This document shows positions 15,752 through 24,739 of a stretch of DNA of 64,000 nt, piece by piece. A program made the translations under genes and the position numbers. Source of the DNA: Planctomycetota bacterium (GTDB lineage Bacteria > Planctomycetota > Planctomycetia > Planctomycetales > Planctomycetaceae); NCBI GenBank assembly GCA_003388505.1, contig QQVO01000018.1, forward strand, positions 1 through 64,000, read 5' to 3'. The stretch's first letter is position 1. The number at the start of each line of letters is the position of its first letter. The notes beneath the pieces are model-generated. The model saw only the letters and a program-made list of their open reading frames with translations. It ran no database searches and was not told the origin of the DNA.

Positions 15752-18109
15752 ATCATCGGTTACGTTCCAGGTGATGCGGTGGACGGAGTAACTTCCCAGC
15801 GGCGGCGCCGCTTCGGGATCGCCCCGCGTTCCGGCGACGGTGTTGTCGATCAGCCGGGCGAGCGGCGACGTCAGCGCGTTTTCCGGCGACCGGGTTGCCG
15901 CTCCCTGCAACTGTTCCTGCTGAAGCTGGACGAGTTCGTTGACCGCGTCCTCCTGACTGGCAGGAACGGCGACGATCACGACGTGCTCCCAGCCGAGCGT
16001 CTCGGCGTTGATGTTGAACGCGATCTCCCGGTAGAGTTCTTCGCGGCGGCCGATCTTGTTGTTGATGAAGTCATCGGGCCTTCGCGGGAAGAACGACGAG
16101 ATCTGGTAGGCGTTGTCGACGTAGAAGACGACGATCGAAACCGGTTCGTAACCGTCGTTCTTCAGCTTGAGCACCAGACGATCGCGGTCGTGAACTTCCG
16201 GAGACGCCGACTCGAAATCGCCGAGCGGATCCCCTTCGCGCGTCACTTCGATGCTGAGCTTGACGTTGGGGTTTTCCAAAGCGGCCGTTTCCTCGGCGAG
16301 CTTGAGCAGATTGACGGCGCGGGCGATGCGTCCCAGATCGCTTTGGAGATCGACCTTCAGGCGGTCGTTCATGTCGTACGGCCCGAACACCTCTCCCCGT
16401 TTCCGCGCCGCGTTCAGTGCCTGCTCGTCGGAGAAGTTGAACTTCTCGCTGTTTGCTTTCTGAAGGAAGACGCCCTGCGGTGTCCCGACGGCGATCCAGG
16501 CGGCTTCGGCCGGATCCTCAGACACGCGCACCAGAGATTGATCGTTCGCCGCAATGGCTTGCAGCGCCTCCGTCAGAGCGGTCCGGGCGGTCGCTTCCGC
16601 CTCGCCGTCGAACCCTTCGACGTGGAGACCGACCGGCAACTGCAGACTGCCCATCTCGCGATAGACGAGGCGGCATCCGCTGAATTCCGGCAGATCCTCG
16701 GCCCGTGGAACGTCTCCCCATGCAATCGGCTCGACCACGGCGGACAGCGGCAGCACCTGTGTGACCAGCACGTGTCCCAGCACGAGGTGGTCCGGGTCTT
16801 CCACGGCCAGGACGCTGCCGACCGTCAGGTCGTGCAATGACCCTCCGGAGACCAGGAATCGGCCTTCGTCGATCAGAAGTTGCACGGGCGGGCGTTCGAT
16901 GTCGTTCTTTTCGAGCACGACGCGGTTGAGCGCGGTCACGGCGCCCTCGATGCCGGGCGTGCTCTTGCTGATCCAGTCCCGCTGGGCGAAGCGCCAGAGG
17001 ATCCTGCGGTTGAGTTCCCGGTACGAAATCGGACGCTCGCAACTGTTGAGAATGTCGTAGATTGCGTAGGAAAGCCGACCGTGCTTGGGACCGCCCGGCG
17101 ACACGCGGGACTCAATCGCTTCCTGATGCGACATCACGGCATAGAGGGCGACGAGTCCGGCGGAACCGCCCGATGCTGAGGCCGCGTCAAACCAGTTCGA
17201 TTCTTCTTCGTCCGACGAGTCGGTCTCACCGGCCTCGCGGGCCTCGGCAATGGCTTCGGCCGGCACGCCGAGTTCGCTGACCGGATCGACTTCGCGGGTG
17301 GCGATGTCTTCATCGTCTTCGCCTCGGGTCACTGTGCCCGAATGGCATGAGTCCGCGACGAAGAACACGAACGCGCCCTCGCCCACCATGTCGGACAGCA
17401 GGCTCTCCAGTTCGTCGTCGACGATGGCGTTCTCGATCGCCTGAATGCGACGGTTCCACCTTCCGATGTCACAGGGCAGGAAGAGTTCGTCGAGTCCGTC
17501 TTTCTCGACGTCGAGAGCGGAGGCCGAGTCGATCGCGGGCTGGCGGCAGCCGTGCCCGGACAGGAGGATGAAAATCGTATCGCCCTCTTCCGCCTCGTCG
17601 GCCAGCTTCTGCAGCGCGGTCATGATGGCATTCCGCGTCGGGCGCTCGCAGGTGAGCGCGTCGTCGATCTCCAGGTTGTCGAACGCCGTATCGATGTCGT
17701 CCTGTTCGGCCAGTACGGTCACGTCCTCCGGCTGGAAGCCGTATCGCGTCAGCAGCAGGTGGCGCAGGAGAATCACATCGTTGGCGGGCCCATTCAGGTC
17801 TCTCCTGCTGCTTAACGCGTCGTATTCGGTGCATCCGACGAGCAGCGCCAGCCGACGGCCGGTGAACTCCGGGGCGGCCGATTCCTCCTCGGGAAATCCC
17901 CGCGATTGATCGTCCACTTCAGGGACGTTCGCTGTTTGCGGCTCGGCGACTTGCGGTTCAGCGACTTCCTCGGAAACCGGAGAGACAGTCGTCGCGGCTT
18001 CAACCGGTTCGGTGGACGACGTGACCGGCGAGGTTTCCGGCGTTGACTCGCCGGAGCAACCGACAATCGATGCGACCAGGAGCAGGTTGGCTGTATGGAT
18101 TATCTTCAT
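15749..18109 (-). CDS. Caspase-family (peptidase C14) lipoprotein
   Basis: This is a 786-residue protein. The N-terminus has a lipoprotein signal ending IVGC (Cys18), then a low-complexity Pro/Glu/Thr stretch to about 80. The caspase-like domain runs from about 84 (GRRLALLVGCTEYDAL) with catalytic H186 (LLSGHGCRQ) and C255 (VADSCHSGT). A long C-terminal region follows. Residues about 660-760 (RDRLVLKLKNDGYEPVSIVV to SSFFPRRPDDFINNKI) resemble the DUF4384-type beta domain often found on bacterial caspases. The ATG at 18109 has GGAGGG upstream. The TAG stop lies inside repeat copy A. It shares an apparent operon with a PPC-like secreted protein upstream and a trypsin-like protease downstream. 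The substrate is unknown. Confidence 0.88.
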   Translation of the reverse strand: MKIIHTANLLLVASIVGCSGESTPETSPVTSSTEPVEAATTVSPVSEEVAEPQVAEPQTANVPEVDDQSRGFPEEESAAPEFTGRRLALLVGCTEYDALSSRRDLNGPANDVILLRHLLLTRYGFQPEDVTVLAEQDDIDTAFDNLEIDDALTCERPTRNAIMTALQKLADEAEEGDTIFILLSGHGCRQPAIDSASALDVEKDGLDELFLPCDIGRWNRRIQAIENAIVDDELESLLSDMVGEGAFVFFVADSCHSGTVTRGEDDEDIATREVDPVSELGVPAEAIAEAREAGETDSSDEEESNWFDAASASGGSAGLVALYAVMSHQEAIESRVSPGGPKHGRLSYAIYDILNSCERPISYRELNRRILWRFAQRDWISKSTPGIEGAVTALNRVVLEKNDIERPPVQLLIDEGRFLVSGGSLHDLTVGSVLAVEDPDHLVLGHVLVTQVLPLSAVVEPIAWGDVPRAEDLPEFSGCRLVYREMGSLQLPVGLHVEGFDGEAEATARTALTEALQAIAANDQSLVRVSEDPAEAAWIAVGTPQGVFLQKANSEKFNFSDEQALNAARKRGEVFGPYDMNDRLKVDLQSDLGRIARAVNLLKLAEETAALENPNVKLSIEVTREGDPLGDFESASPEVHDRDRLVLKLKNDGYEPVSIVVFYVDNAYQISSFFPRRPDDFINNKIGRREELYREIAFNINAETLGWEHVVIVAVPASQEDAVNELVQLQQEQLQGAATRSPENALTSPLARLIDNTVAGTRGDPEAAPPLGSYSVHRITWNVTDD

Positions 18110-18297
18110 CGTGAAGCCCTCCGGATAGGCGGCCCGCATGTGACTCGGCCTCGACGAGCGAGCGCCGCGGTGACTGTTCAGGGAAGGGAATTGCCGAAGG
18201 AGTCCGAAACTGGACAGCAAGACCGTCCCATCGATGACATCTCAGCGGCCGGCCGGGCTGCATCCGGCGGATGGAACCCGGCCCGCCACACGATGCC

Positions 18298-19083
18298 TTA
18301 CCAGTTTGCAAGCACGTAAAACCGCTCCCAGACGCTGCCGACGTTCTTGACCACGATCGTGAACGGCCCCTCGTATTTTGTGGTCCATTCCGCGATGCAG
18401 ACACTGGTGGCGTCGGTGTCGGAATCGATCAGGACGCCGTTGTTGCCGTCGTAGACCCAGAGGTCGAGATCGCCGTCACCATCGCCGACGACGATGATCT
18501 CGGCAGGTTTGCGACCCTCAAAGACGACGTTTTCCAGCGTGAGTTCATCGCCGGGATCGAGACGGTCATGCTGCGTGTTGATGACCTTGTAAACGGTGTC
18601 GGCAAAAGTGATCGATTCGAGATCCTTGCCCTGACGGTAGACCAGACCGCGCGTGTCGCTCTCGATGGTATCGATCATCGTTTCGACGGCGGCCTGCAGC
18701 TCCTCATTCCCCTCGGCGAGTTCGCGGGCCCTTTCGATCAAGGCGTCCATTTCGAGCGGGGGAAGCCGGCCGTCGGTGTCGTCTCCGCTGGCTGCTGATT
18801 CAATGTCGGCGTCCCGATTGCTGGTCTTGAGGTCCGCCAGAATCTCGGCGGCGGCCAGCAGCAACAGCGGCGACTGTCGGTTCTCTCCCTCCAGCGCGAG
18901 CCGGGCGGCCGTTGTCGCCGGAGTGAGATCGTTCTCCGACTTCTGCTCGGAATCGCGGTCGACGTTGGAATCGGCCTCCTTGTCCTTGGCCGCAGCCATG
19001 CCCATCCCGGAGAGCAAGAGCGCGCCCGCCACAGAGGTTACGGCCACGCCAACGCTGATGCGTCGCATTCGAAGACTCTTCAT
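18298..19083 (-). CDS. Secreted protein with PPC-like C-terminal beta domain
   Basis: This is a 261-residue protein. The signal peptide (about 1-32, with SVGVAVTSVAGALLLSG) is followed by a helical, acidic middle. The C-terminal 95 residues (VVGDGDGDLDLWVYDGNN onward, ending FYVLANW) resemble the bacterial pre-peptidase C-terminal (PPC) fold, which often accompanies secreted proteases. There is no catalytic motif. The ATG at 19083 has AAAGGAAAC upstream. It lies 188 bp upstream of the caspase lipoprotein gene on the same strand and may be an accessory or substrate-recognition partner. The PPC assignment is by pattern only; it could be an unrelated planctomycete family. Confidence 0.65.
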   Translation of the reverse strand: MKSLRMRRISVGVAVTSVAGALLLSGMGMAAAKDKEADSNVDRDSEQKSENDLTPATTAARLALEGENRQSPLLLLAAAEILADLKTSNRDADIESAASGDDTDGRLPPLEMDALIERARELAEGNEELQAAVETMIDTIESDTRGLVYRQGKDLESITFADTVYKVINTQHDRLDPGDELTLENVVFEGRKPAEIIVVGDGDGDLDLWVYDGNNGVLIDSDTDATSVCIAEWTTKYEGPFTIVVKNVGSVWERFYVLANW

Positions 19084-19294
19084 GGTGTGTTTCCTTTTTG
19101 TGTTTGAGAATCGGTCGGTCAGTTTCTTGGGAGAGCATCCGACAGGCAGCGGTTGCATCGGAAGACGCTTTGAACCGCATCGTAACCGGGCGAACGGGCC
19201 AAAGCACGTCCGTCTTGCGCCGGCCGGTCACTCAGTTTCCAACCAGTTGACGCCCCCCGCCGACCGTGGTTAAGCGTTACCTCCGCCCGCCCGC

Positions 19295-19398
19295 CAGAGA
19301 AAATTGCTCTACCATGTGTCCGCGTCGAGCGGTGTTCGAACTGTCGAGGACGAGAATCCGCGAGACGAATCGCCAACACTGATTTGCGAAGCGCTATA
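19295..19398 (+). repeat. 104-bp dispersed repeat R1, copy B
   Basis: It starts CAGAGAAAATTGCTCTACC and ends GCGAAGCGCTATA, with no gaps against copy C and about ten substitutions. Unlike A, C and D it does not sit at a stop codon; it lies between divergent genes about 180 bp upstream of the second caspase gene. Confidence 0.9.
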
Positions 19399-19489
19399 AG
19401 TATGGAAGATCGCACTGTTTCAGGGAGAATACGGCTTAACCAACCAGACCGGGGGACGTCTCAACCAGTAGCAGCCAAACTGCGGCAGA

Positions 19490-19518
19490 TTGCAATTTGT
19501 CCCGCTGAGCATTGAAAT
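19490..19518 (+). promoter_or_regulatory. Possible promoter of the membrane caspase gene
   Basis: TTGCAA (19490-19495) is followed after 17 bp by TGAAAT (19513-19518), 60 bp upstream of the start codon. The -10 match is weak. Confidence 0.3.
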
Positions 19519-19577
19519 AACGGCAGCACCACCTGCGGAACAGGGTGGGATTTCCTCGCAGAGAGACACAGCGTTCG

Positions 19578-21659
19578 ATGCAGTTCTCGTACCGCAGAAT
19601 CGAGCGGCATACGCAGCCGGACGTCGCCGACCATGAGTTGTGGGTCGTGCCGGCCGAGGAGGCGCTGCGCGAACGGCGGGATCTGGCGTGCCTCGCGGTG
19701 GAGCAGGGGCCTGACGCGTTTCTGCAGGGATGCGGACCGATTACCGAAATCGTCCTGCAGCACGACCCGACGCCCGACGACATGCTCGCGGCCGCCATTA
19801 TCGAGCGGCGTTTGCGCGGCGAGGAAATCCCGGCGGGCATCTCAGATTTTGCCCGGTACGTTCAGGTGGCTCGGGAGGGTCTTCGTCCGGGGACGGTTCC
19901 GGTCGAGGTTTCGCTGGAAGGAATTCACTCCGCGCTGCGCAACCTGGCCGGCAGCGATTTGACCGACGCCGCGACCGCCTCGAAGTTCACCCGCGAGTGG
20001 CGACATCTGGCGGATTGCATCTTTCGCGCGGCTGCTGACGACGTTGATCCGTTTCAGACGTCGATCATCGCCGACAACGTCGACTTCGCGCGGCCGCGGG
20101 CGTTTCTGCAGCAGGACCAGAAGGTCTACCGGCAGGACGTCGCTCGCGGTGAACGGTGGATCGTGTCGATTCCCGACGGCCCGCCGAAGGCTTCGGGATT
20201 GCTGCTGAAGCAGCCGAAGAGCCTGTTGTGGAAATACTGGGCCCGTGCCGACGAAGACGCCCCCATCGGCGGGTCGTATCTGTTCACGGCCCTGTACGCC
20301 GGCGAGGGCAACTGGATTTTCTCGACCGATCCGGTTCAGCGGCAGTCGATCCAGGGTTTGTCGCAGGTGTTGCAGGAAGCGGAGCGAAGTGCCGTCGGCC
20401 CGGATGCCGACCAGGACCCCTGGTTCGACGGCAAACCGTTCGGCTACACGCTGGTCGCCGCTCCGCGCCGGAAAACGCAGCTTTCCGAACGGCAGGTGCT
20501 GCAGATCACGAAGCGGTGGGCGGGAGCGAAGAGAGCGCCGCGACCGAAGTCCCAGCAGCAATCGAGTTGGGCGATGACGGCTGTCGCGCTGGCGGCGGTC
20601 GCTGCCGTCGTGATCCTGCTGCTGAAGCGAGATCCCCTCCCCGAAGAACCCGGCCCACCGGAGATTCCACGCGTCGTCGATACGGAAGTCGCCTACGATC
20701 CGGGGAACGGGCAGTTGTTCGTGCTCAGCATTGGAATCTCCGATTATGCCGATCCTCCAGACACACAGAATTCCGGTCAGCCAGGACCGATGGACCTGAA
20801 CTTCGCCGACGATGACGCCCGTGCCCTGCACTCGGCTTTCCGACGTCACACCGGCCGCATCTTCAAGAATGAACCGAGAACGCGCCTGATCTGCGATCCA
20901 TACGATGCGGGCAGCGCCACGGATTCCGACCATACCGGCGAAGTTGTCCCCAGCATTCCTCCGACACGGGAACAGGTGCTCAAAGGCCTGCTCTGGCTCG
21001 AAGGAAAGGATCCTGAGGACCGCGAAAAACCGCCGGGGCGGGACGATCTCGTCATCATCACCATCTCCGGACACGGCGTGCATCACACAGAAACCGACGA
21101 CTACTACCTCCTCTGCAGCGATCACGCTCCGGGCGACGACCCGCGGCTGCATGGCCTCTCGTGGACCAACGACATTGCACCGACTCTCAATCGTTTGAGT
21201 TGCACCGTGCTGGTCATCCTGGACACCTGCCATGCCGGAGCGGCTCTGTCGGCGGGGGACCGCGGCGCCAGTCCCGACAGTGAGTTCGACGTGATGACCG
21301 ACCGCGCCCTCGCGAGTTTCAAGGACAATGCGAAGACCGTGCTCGTGCTGCCCGCCTGCCTCGGCGACCAGAAGGCGAAGGAAAAGCCGGAGTGGGGACA
21401 CGGCGCATTGACGCTGTCGATCCTGGAGGCGATCGAGGGGGAAACCGTGGTTTCCCCGACCCAGAAGCTGCCGCCGACGGAACGTGGGGAGTTCGTAGTC
21501 GGCTATCACCATCTCGAATGGTACGCCCAGAACCGCGTCTGGGACCTTACGAGCGTCGACGGGCGAAATGCGCAACTCATTGAGGCCAGCAGCAGCAACG
21601 AGCGGGCGTTCAAACGCAACATCCCGCTGGCCCAACGCGACGCCTCCTGGCCCCACTAG
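19578..21659 (+). CDS. Membrane-anchored caspase-family protein with novel N-terminal domain
   Basis: This is a 693-residue protein. Residues 1-320 form a domain that I do not recognise with confidence. The stretch EIVLQHDPTPDDMLAAAIIE (57-76) and PWFDGKPFGYTLVAAP (281-296) faintly recall DHH-type phosphoesterases. One membrane segment lies at 331-349. The caspase domain starts at about 378 (GQLFVLSIGISDYADP), with catalytic H499 (ITISGHGVHHTE) and C551 (VILDTCHAGAAL), so the N-terminal part and caspase part lie on opposite sides of the membrane. The ATG at 19578 is chosen for its GAGAGAC upstream. The TAG stop is the first three bases of repeat copy C. It is divergent from the other protease genes of the island. 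Confidence 0.85.
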   Translation: MQFSYRRIERHTQPDVADHELWVVPAEEALRERRDLACLAVEQGPDAFLQGCGPITEIVLQHDPTPDDMLAAAIIERRLRGEEIPAGISDFARYVQVAREGLRPGTVPVEVSLEGIHSALRNLAGSDLTDAATASKFTREWRHLADCIFRAAADDVDPFQTSIIADNVDFARPRAFLQQDQKVYRQDVARGERWIVSIPDGPPKASGLLLKQPKSLLWKYWARADEDAPIGGSYLFTALYAGEGNWIFSTDPVQRQSIQGLSQVLQEAERSAVGPDADQDPWFDGKPFGYTLVAAPRRKTQLSERQVLQITKRWAGAKRAPRPKSQQQSSWAMTAVALAAVAAVVILLLKRDPLPEEPGPPEIPRVVDTEVAYDPGNGQLFVLSIGISDYADPPDTQNSGQPGPMDLNFADDDARALHSAFRRHTGRIFKNEPRTRLICDPYDAGSATDSDHTGEVVPSIPPTREQVLKGLLWLEGKDPEDREKPPGRDDLVIITISGHGVHHTETDDYYLLCSDHAPGDDPRLHGLSWTNDIAPTLNRLSCTVLVILDTCHAGAALSAGDRGASPDSEFDVMTDRALASFKDNAKTVLVLPACLGDQKAKEKPEWGHGALTLSILEAIEGETVVSPTQKLPPTERGEFVVGYHHLEWYAQNRVWDLTSVDGRNAQLIEASSSNERAFKRNIPLAQRDASWPH

Positions 21660-21760
21660 AGCAAATTGCTCTACCATGTGTCCGCGTCGAGCGGTGTTTG
21701 GACTGTCGAGGACGAGAATCCGCGAGACAGATCGCCAACACTGATTTGCAAAGCGATATA
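21657..21760 (+). repeat. 104-bp dispersed repeat R1, copy C
   Basis: It starts TAGAGCAAATTGCTCTACC and ends GCAAAGCGATATA. The first three bases are the stop codon of the caspase gene. Internal pairing is possible (CCGC/GCGG at +26 to +38, CTGTC/GACAG at +47 to +74, ATCGC/GCGAT near the end). It differs from copy D by only about five substitutions. Confidence 0.92.
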
Positions 21761-21763
21761 AAA

Positions 21764-21796
21764 AGACCCACCGACGATCGTCGGTGGGTCTCGTAC
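21764..21796 (-). terminator. Strong terminator of the pilin-like gene
   Basis: A perfect 28-base palindrome centred at 21777/21778 (arms AGACCCACCGACGA and its complement) is followed on the minus strand by TTTTTATA. It abuts repeat copy C and may also stop rightward transcription from the caspase gene. Confidence 0.8.
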
Positions 21797-21830
21797 AGCA
21801 GACGCGAGGCAGGCCAATCGCCTCTCCCGC

Positions 21831-22334
21831 TCAGGCCGACTCTTCGAGCAGAACCTGTTCTTCAGTGGTGTCTTGGCTCGTGCGGTCCCGATCGCGACGA
21901 CGCGCGCCGCGGTCTTCGTCGTCATCGTTGTCGCGATCGCGGTCTCGATTCCGACGTCGCGGCCGATCGTCATCGTTGTCGCGCCGCATCCTCCGCCGAC
22001 GCCGAGGCCGTTCATCGTCATCGTCCGCATCGTCCGTCCTGCGTTCGGCCTCCTCAATCATCCCCTGCAATTCGGCCCGCGATTCCTCGACGTCGGGTTG
22101 TTGATAACAGGATCCGGCCGTCCAGGCGCGGCAACCCTGCCGGCCCTCGATGCAGTAGCTCTGGTCGAGGCTGCGGATTGCAAAGGCGAATTCTTTCAGT
22201 TCCTCGTTGACGGAGTGGCTCGCGGCCGCAAGCCCGACCGTTCCGCCGATCACGCCCAGCGCGCCGACCATCACCAGTTCGGCCGAAAGCACGGCTCCGC
22301 ACTCGTCGGCCCATAGACTTCGCAGAATGCTCAT
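21831..22334 (-). CDS. Small pilin-like membrane protein with Arg/Asp-rich tail
   Basis: This is a 167-residue protein. The N-terminus (ADECGAVLSAELVMVGALGV, then a hydrophobic stretch) looks like a Flp/TadE-type class III prepilin segment. A region with four cysteines follows (YCIEGRQGCRAW, GSCYQQP). The C-terminal half is a charged repeat of Arg and Asp (blocks such as RDRDRDNDDDEDR). The ATG at 22334 has AGGAG eight bases upstream. No neighbour is a pilus gene, although TadG-like genes lie elsewhere in the window. Prokaryotic genomes often have lone Flp-like proteins; the function is unknown. Confidence 0.7.
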   Translation of the reverse strand: MSILRSLWADECGAVLSAELVMVGALGVIGGTVGLAAASHSVNEELKEFAFAIRSLDQSYCIEGRQGCRAWTAGSCYQQPDVEESRAELQGMIEEAERRTDDADDDDERPRRRRRMRRDNDDDRPRRRNRDRDRDNDDDEDRGARRRDRDRTSQDTTEEQVLLEESA

Positions 22335-22733
22335 CACATCGCTCCTCAATTCGGTTGGTCATCGACAGGCAGGCGACGATGACGCGCGCCCGCAGGGGGA
22401 CGCGTTGCCAGTCGGACCTGCCAACCATGAGTGAGAGCGTGTGCGACGGTGAGGGTCGGTCCGATTCATCCGACTGTATCGGTTGTAAGACGGCCCGGTG
22501 ACCAGAGTCAACAACGAACTGACAAGAGAACTGAACAAAACGACAAGTTTGCGATGCATGCGGGGACATCGCACACCGGGGGCGTCGTCGGAGGGAGGCT
22601 CTGCGAAGCGACGAGTCCTCTGCAATCTCTGAAAAATGCAGGAGTTGCAGCGACACGCCAGCCCCGCGCAGGCTATCTTCCCGGTAGGCAGCATGTTGCA
22701 AAAACGCATCACCGGGACGACTCAGAGAACACC
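22335..22733. other. Divergent intergenic region, no gene recognised
   Basis: These 399 bp separate the pilin-like gene from the DapA-family gene. The frame of the latter stays open back to 22431, but its first hundred codons show no protein character. No clear promoter or RNA structure was found. Confidence 0.5.
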
Positions 22734-23774
22734 ATGTCCGCGACGCGACTCCAAGGCATTTTCACCCCCAACCTGGTCCCTTACACTGCTTCGGGCGACA
22801 TCAACGAACCTGAACTCCGCAGGTACGTCGACTGGCTGATCGATCGCGGCGTGCACGGCCTCTATCCCAACGGGTCGACCGGGGAATTCACCCGATTCAC
22901 TCCGGAAGAGCGGCGGCGGATCACCACGATCATCGCCGACCAGACGCGCGGCCGCGTTCCCATCCTCGCCGGGGCCGCGGAAGCGAACGTCCGGGAGACG
23001 ATCAAGGCGTGTGAGTACTACGCCGAACTCGGCGTGCGGGCCGTCGCCATCGTGGCGCCGTTCTACTACAAGCTCAGCCCGGCTTCGGTCTACGCTTACT
23101 TCCACGAGATCGGCCGCAACACGCCGATCGACGTCACGCTCTACAACATCCCGCTCTTCGCCAGCCCGATCGACGTTCCGACGGTGCAACGGCTCAGCGA
23201 GGAGTGTGAACGGATCGTCGCGATCAAGGATTCCTCGGGAGAAATCCCGCACATGATCCGCATGATCCAGGCGGTGCGGCCGAATCGTCCGGAGTTCGCG
23301 TTTCTCACCGGCTGGGACGCGGCGCTGATGCCGATGCTGCTCGTCGGCTGCGACGGCGGAACCAACGCTTCCAGCGGCGTCGTCCCCGAACTGACGCGCA
23401 AGCTCTACGACCTCACGCTCGCCGGCGACCTCGACGAAGCCCGCCGCCTGCAATACGACCTGGTGACTCTCTTCGATACGATGATCTACCAGGCCGAGTT
23501 CCCGGAAGGCTTCCGTACCGCCGTGAGACTGCGCGGCTTTGAGATGGGCCGCGGCCGCCAGCCACTTTCCCAGCAACAGCAGAGCGACCTCTCGGCGCTC
23601 AGCAATACGCTGCAATGTCTGCTGTCGGCCCACGGATTCACCGATCAGCCCATTGCCGGCTGCCCGGTGGAAACGCTACAGACAGCCGCCGGCAGCATCG
23701 CTTCCCCGAGCGACGACGTCGCACAGATTACGCGGGCCGTGGTCGCCGAGTTGAAGCAGCGCGGGTTGATGTAA
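22734..23774 (+). CDS. Dihydrodipicolinate synthase / N-acetylneuraminate lyase family aldolase
   Basis: This is a 346-residue protein. The family signatures are present: [15 protein letters not shown] (46-60) for the carboxylate-binding loop, Y137 in TLYNIP, and the Schiff-base lysine K165 in [10 protein letters not shown]. The usual family length is about 290-300; this member has an extra C-terminal stretch of about 50 residues. Members add or split pyruvate and a carbonyl partner, including DapA, NanA and sugar-acid aldolases, so the substrate cannot be read. The ATG at 22734 begins the conserved N-terminus. It stands alone, so a role in lysine synthesis is not supported by context. Confidence 0.85.
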   Translation: MSATRLQGIFTPNLVPYTASGDINEPELRRYVDWLIDRGVHGLYPNGSTGEFTRFTPEERRRITTIIADQTRGRVPILAGAAEANVRETIKACEYYAELGVRAVAIVAPFYYKLSPASVYAYFHEIGRNTPIDVTLYNIPLFASPIDVPTVQRLSEECERIVAIKDSSGEIPHMIRMIQAVRPNRPEFAFLTGWDAALMPMLLVGCDGGTNASSGVVPELTRKLYDLTLAGDLDEARRLQYDLVTLFDTMIYQAEFPEGFRTAVRLRGFEMGRGRQPLSQQQQSDLSALSNTLQCLLSAHGFTDQPIAGCPVETLQTAAGSIASPSDDVAQITRAVVAELKQRGLM

Positions 23775-24739
23775 CGGTCGGTTGCGGGAGACCATTGTCA
23801 TGGTTGCCATCGGTCGGCCGCGGCTGGAGCGCTTAGCGTTACCCACAACTTCAGATCAGTGAACAACCACGGAATGCACGGAAGCCACGAAAAACACAAA
23901 GAGACCCAGCGCGGCCTCCGCCCGCAACCCAACTGGAGACGAATCGACAGCGAGCGGCGAAGCCGCGAAAGCATGTAGCCGTGAGCGCAAGCTCATGGAA
24001 AACATCCCGCTCACAAATGAAGTGAGCCGCGAACGCGGCGGCAGCAACCTCTCTACCGGACCAGTCCTTTCGAACGACGACTCGCGCAGTCCTCACTGGA
24101 CGCGACACACCGCACATCGTTGGTGAACCACGACGACACAAAGGACACGAAGCCAACCATCCAGGTAAGTCAGTCCTGCAACCTGTCGGACCTTCAAATT
24201 CCCCGTCCAGGGCGCCTCTTGGTGTTCTTTGTGCCTTTGTGGTCGTCCAATTGGGCACTCGAATGCTAAACGGGCTGGCAGAATTCGCGCACCACGCGAA
24301 GATTCTCACCGTGAGTGGCACGAAAAAGAGACGATCTCGCAGCTTTACTTTTTGTGGCTTTTTGTGTTTCTCGTGGCAATCCTGTCGCATGGTTCCAAGA
24401 CCACGGGTGACAGGTTCACTTCATTGCGGCGATAAGCCGCCGGGATTTCCGAATGATCCGGTGGTTCGCTGCTCTCAAGTGCCAGGCAAATTGTGGGTAA
24501 CGACAAGGGCTGGACTGAGCGCAGCGAAGGAAGCCCCGGTCGATTTCGAACTGACCGCCACCGGGGCTTCACTCCTGGCGGTCGCTCCGGCCCCAACCAC
24601 CCCGTCGGCGAGCGACATCGGGAGGACTTGTGTGTAAAGAACCGTTGTCGGAGGTTGCAATATTCCCACGCGGCGCTAACGTATACGCATCTCGCAGCAG
24701 GGGCTGCGACATCGGGCTCTCGGAACAAGGAGGGTTGAC
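23775..24739. other. 965-bp non-coding stretch built from degenerate inverted repeats
   Basis: No credible gene was found. The stretch holds fragments of the kind GCCACGAAAAACACAAAG (near 23884) and their inverted counterparts (CTTTTTGTGTTTCTCGTGGC near 24357). A second pair is CCACGACACAAAGGACACGAAG-like near 24130 and its complement near 24220. It also holds a GAAGCCCCGGT / ACCGGGGCTTC hairpin (24530-24571) and one arm of the R3 repeat (24622-24642). Similar motifs are widespread in planctomycete intergenic DNA as I recall. It probably derives from old repeat insertions. Confidence 0.6.

Larger units (their letters stand above)
19084..19577. other. Divergent intergenic region of the protease island
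   Basis: These 494 bp separate the leftward PPC-like/caspase/trypsin genes from the rightward membrane caspase gene. They contain repeat copy B (19295-19398) and a weak promoter (19490-19518). No open frame here looks coding. Confidence 0.6.
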
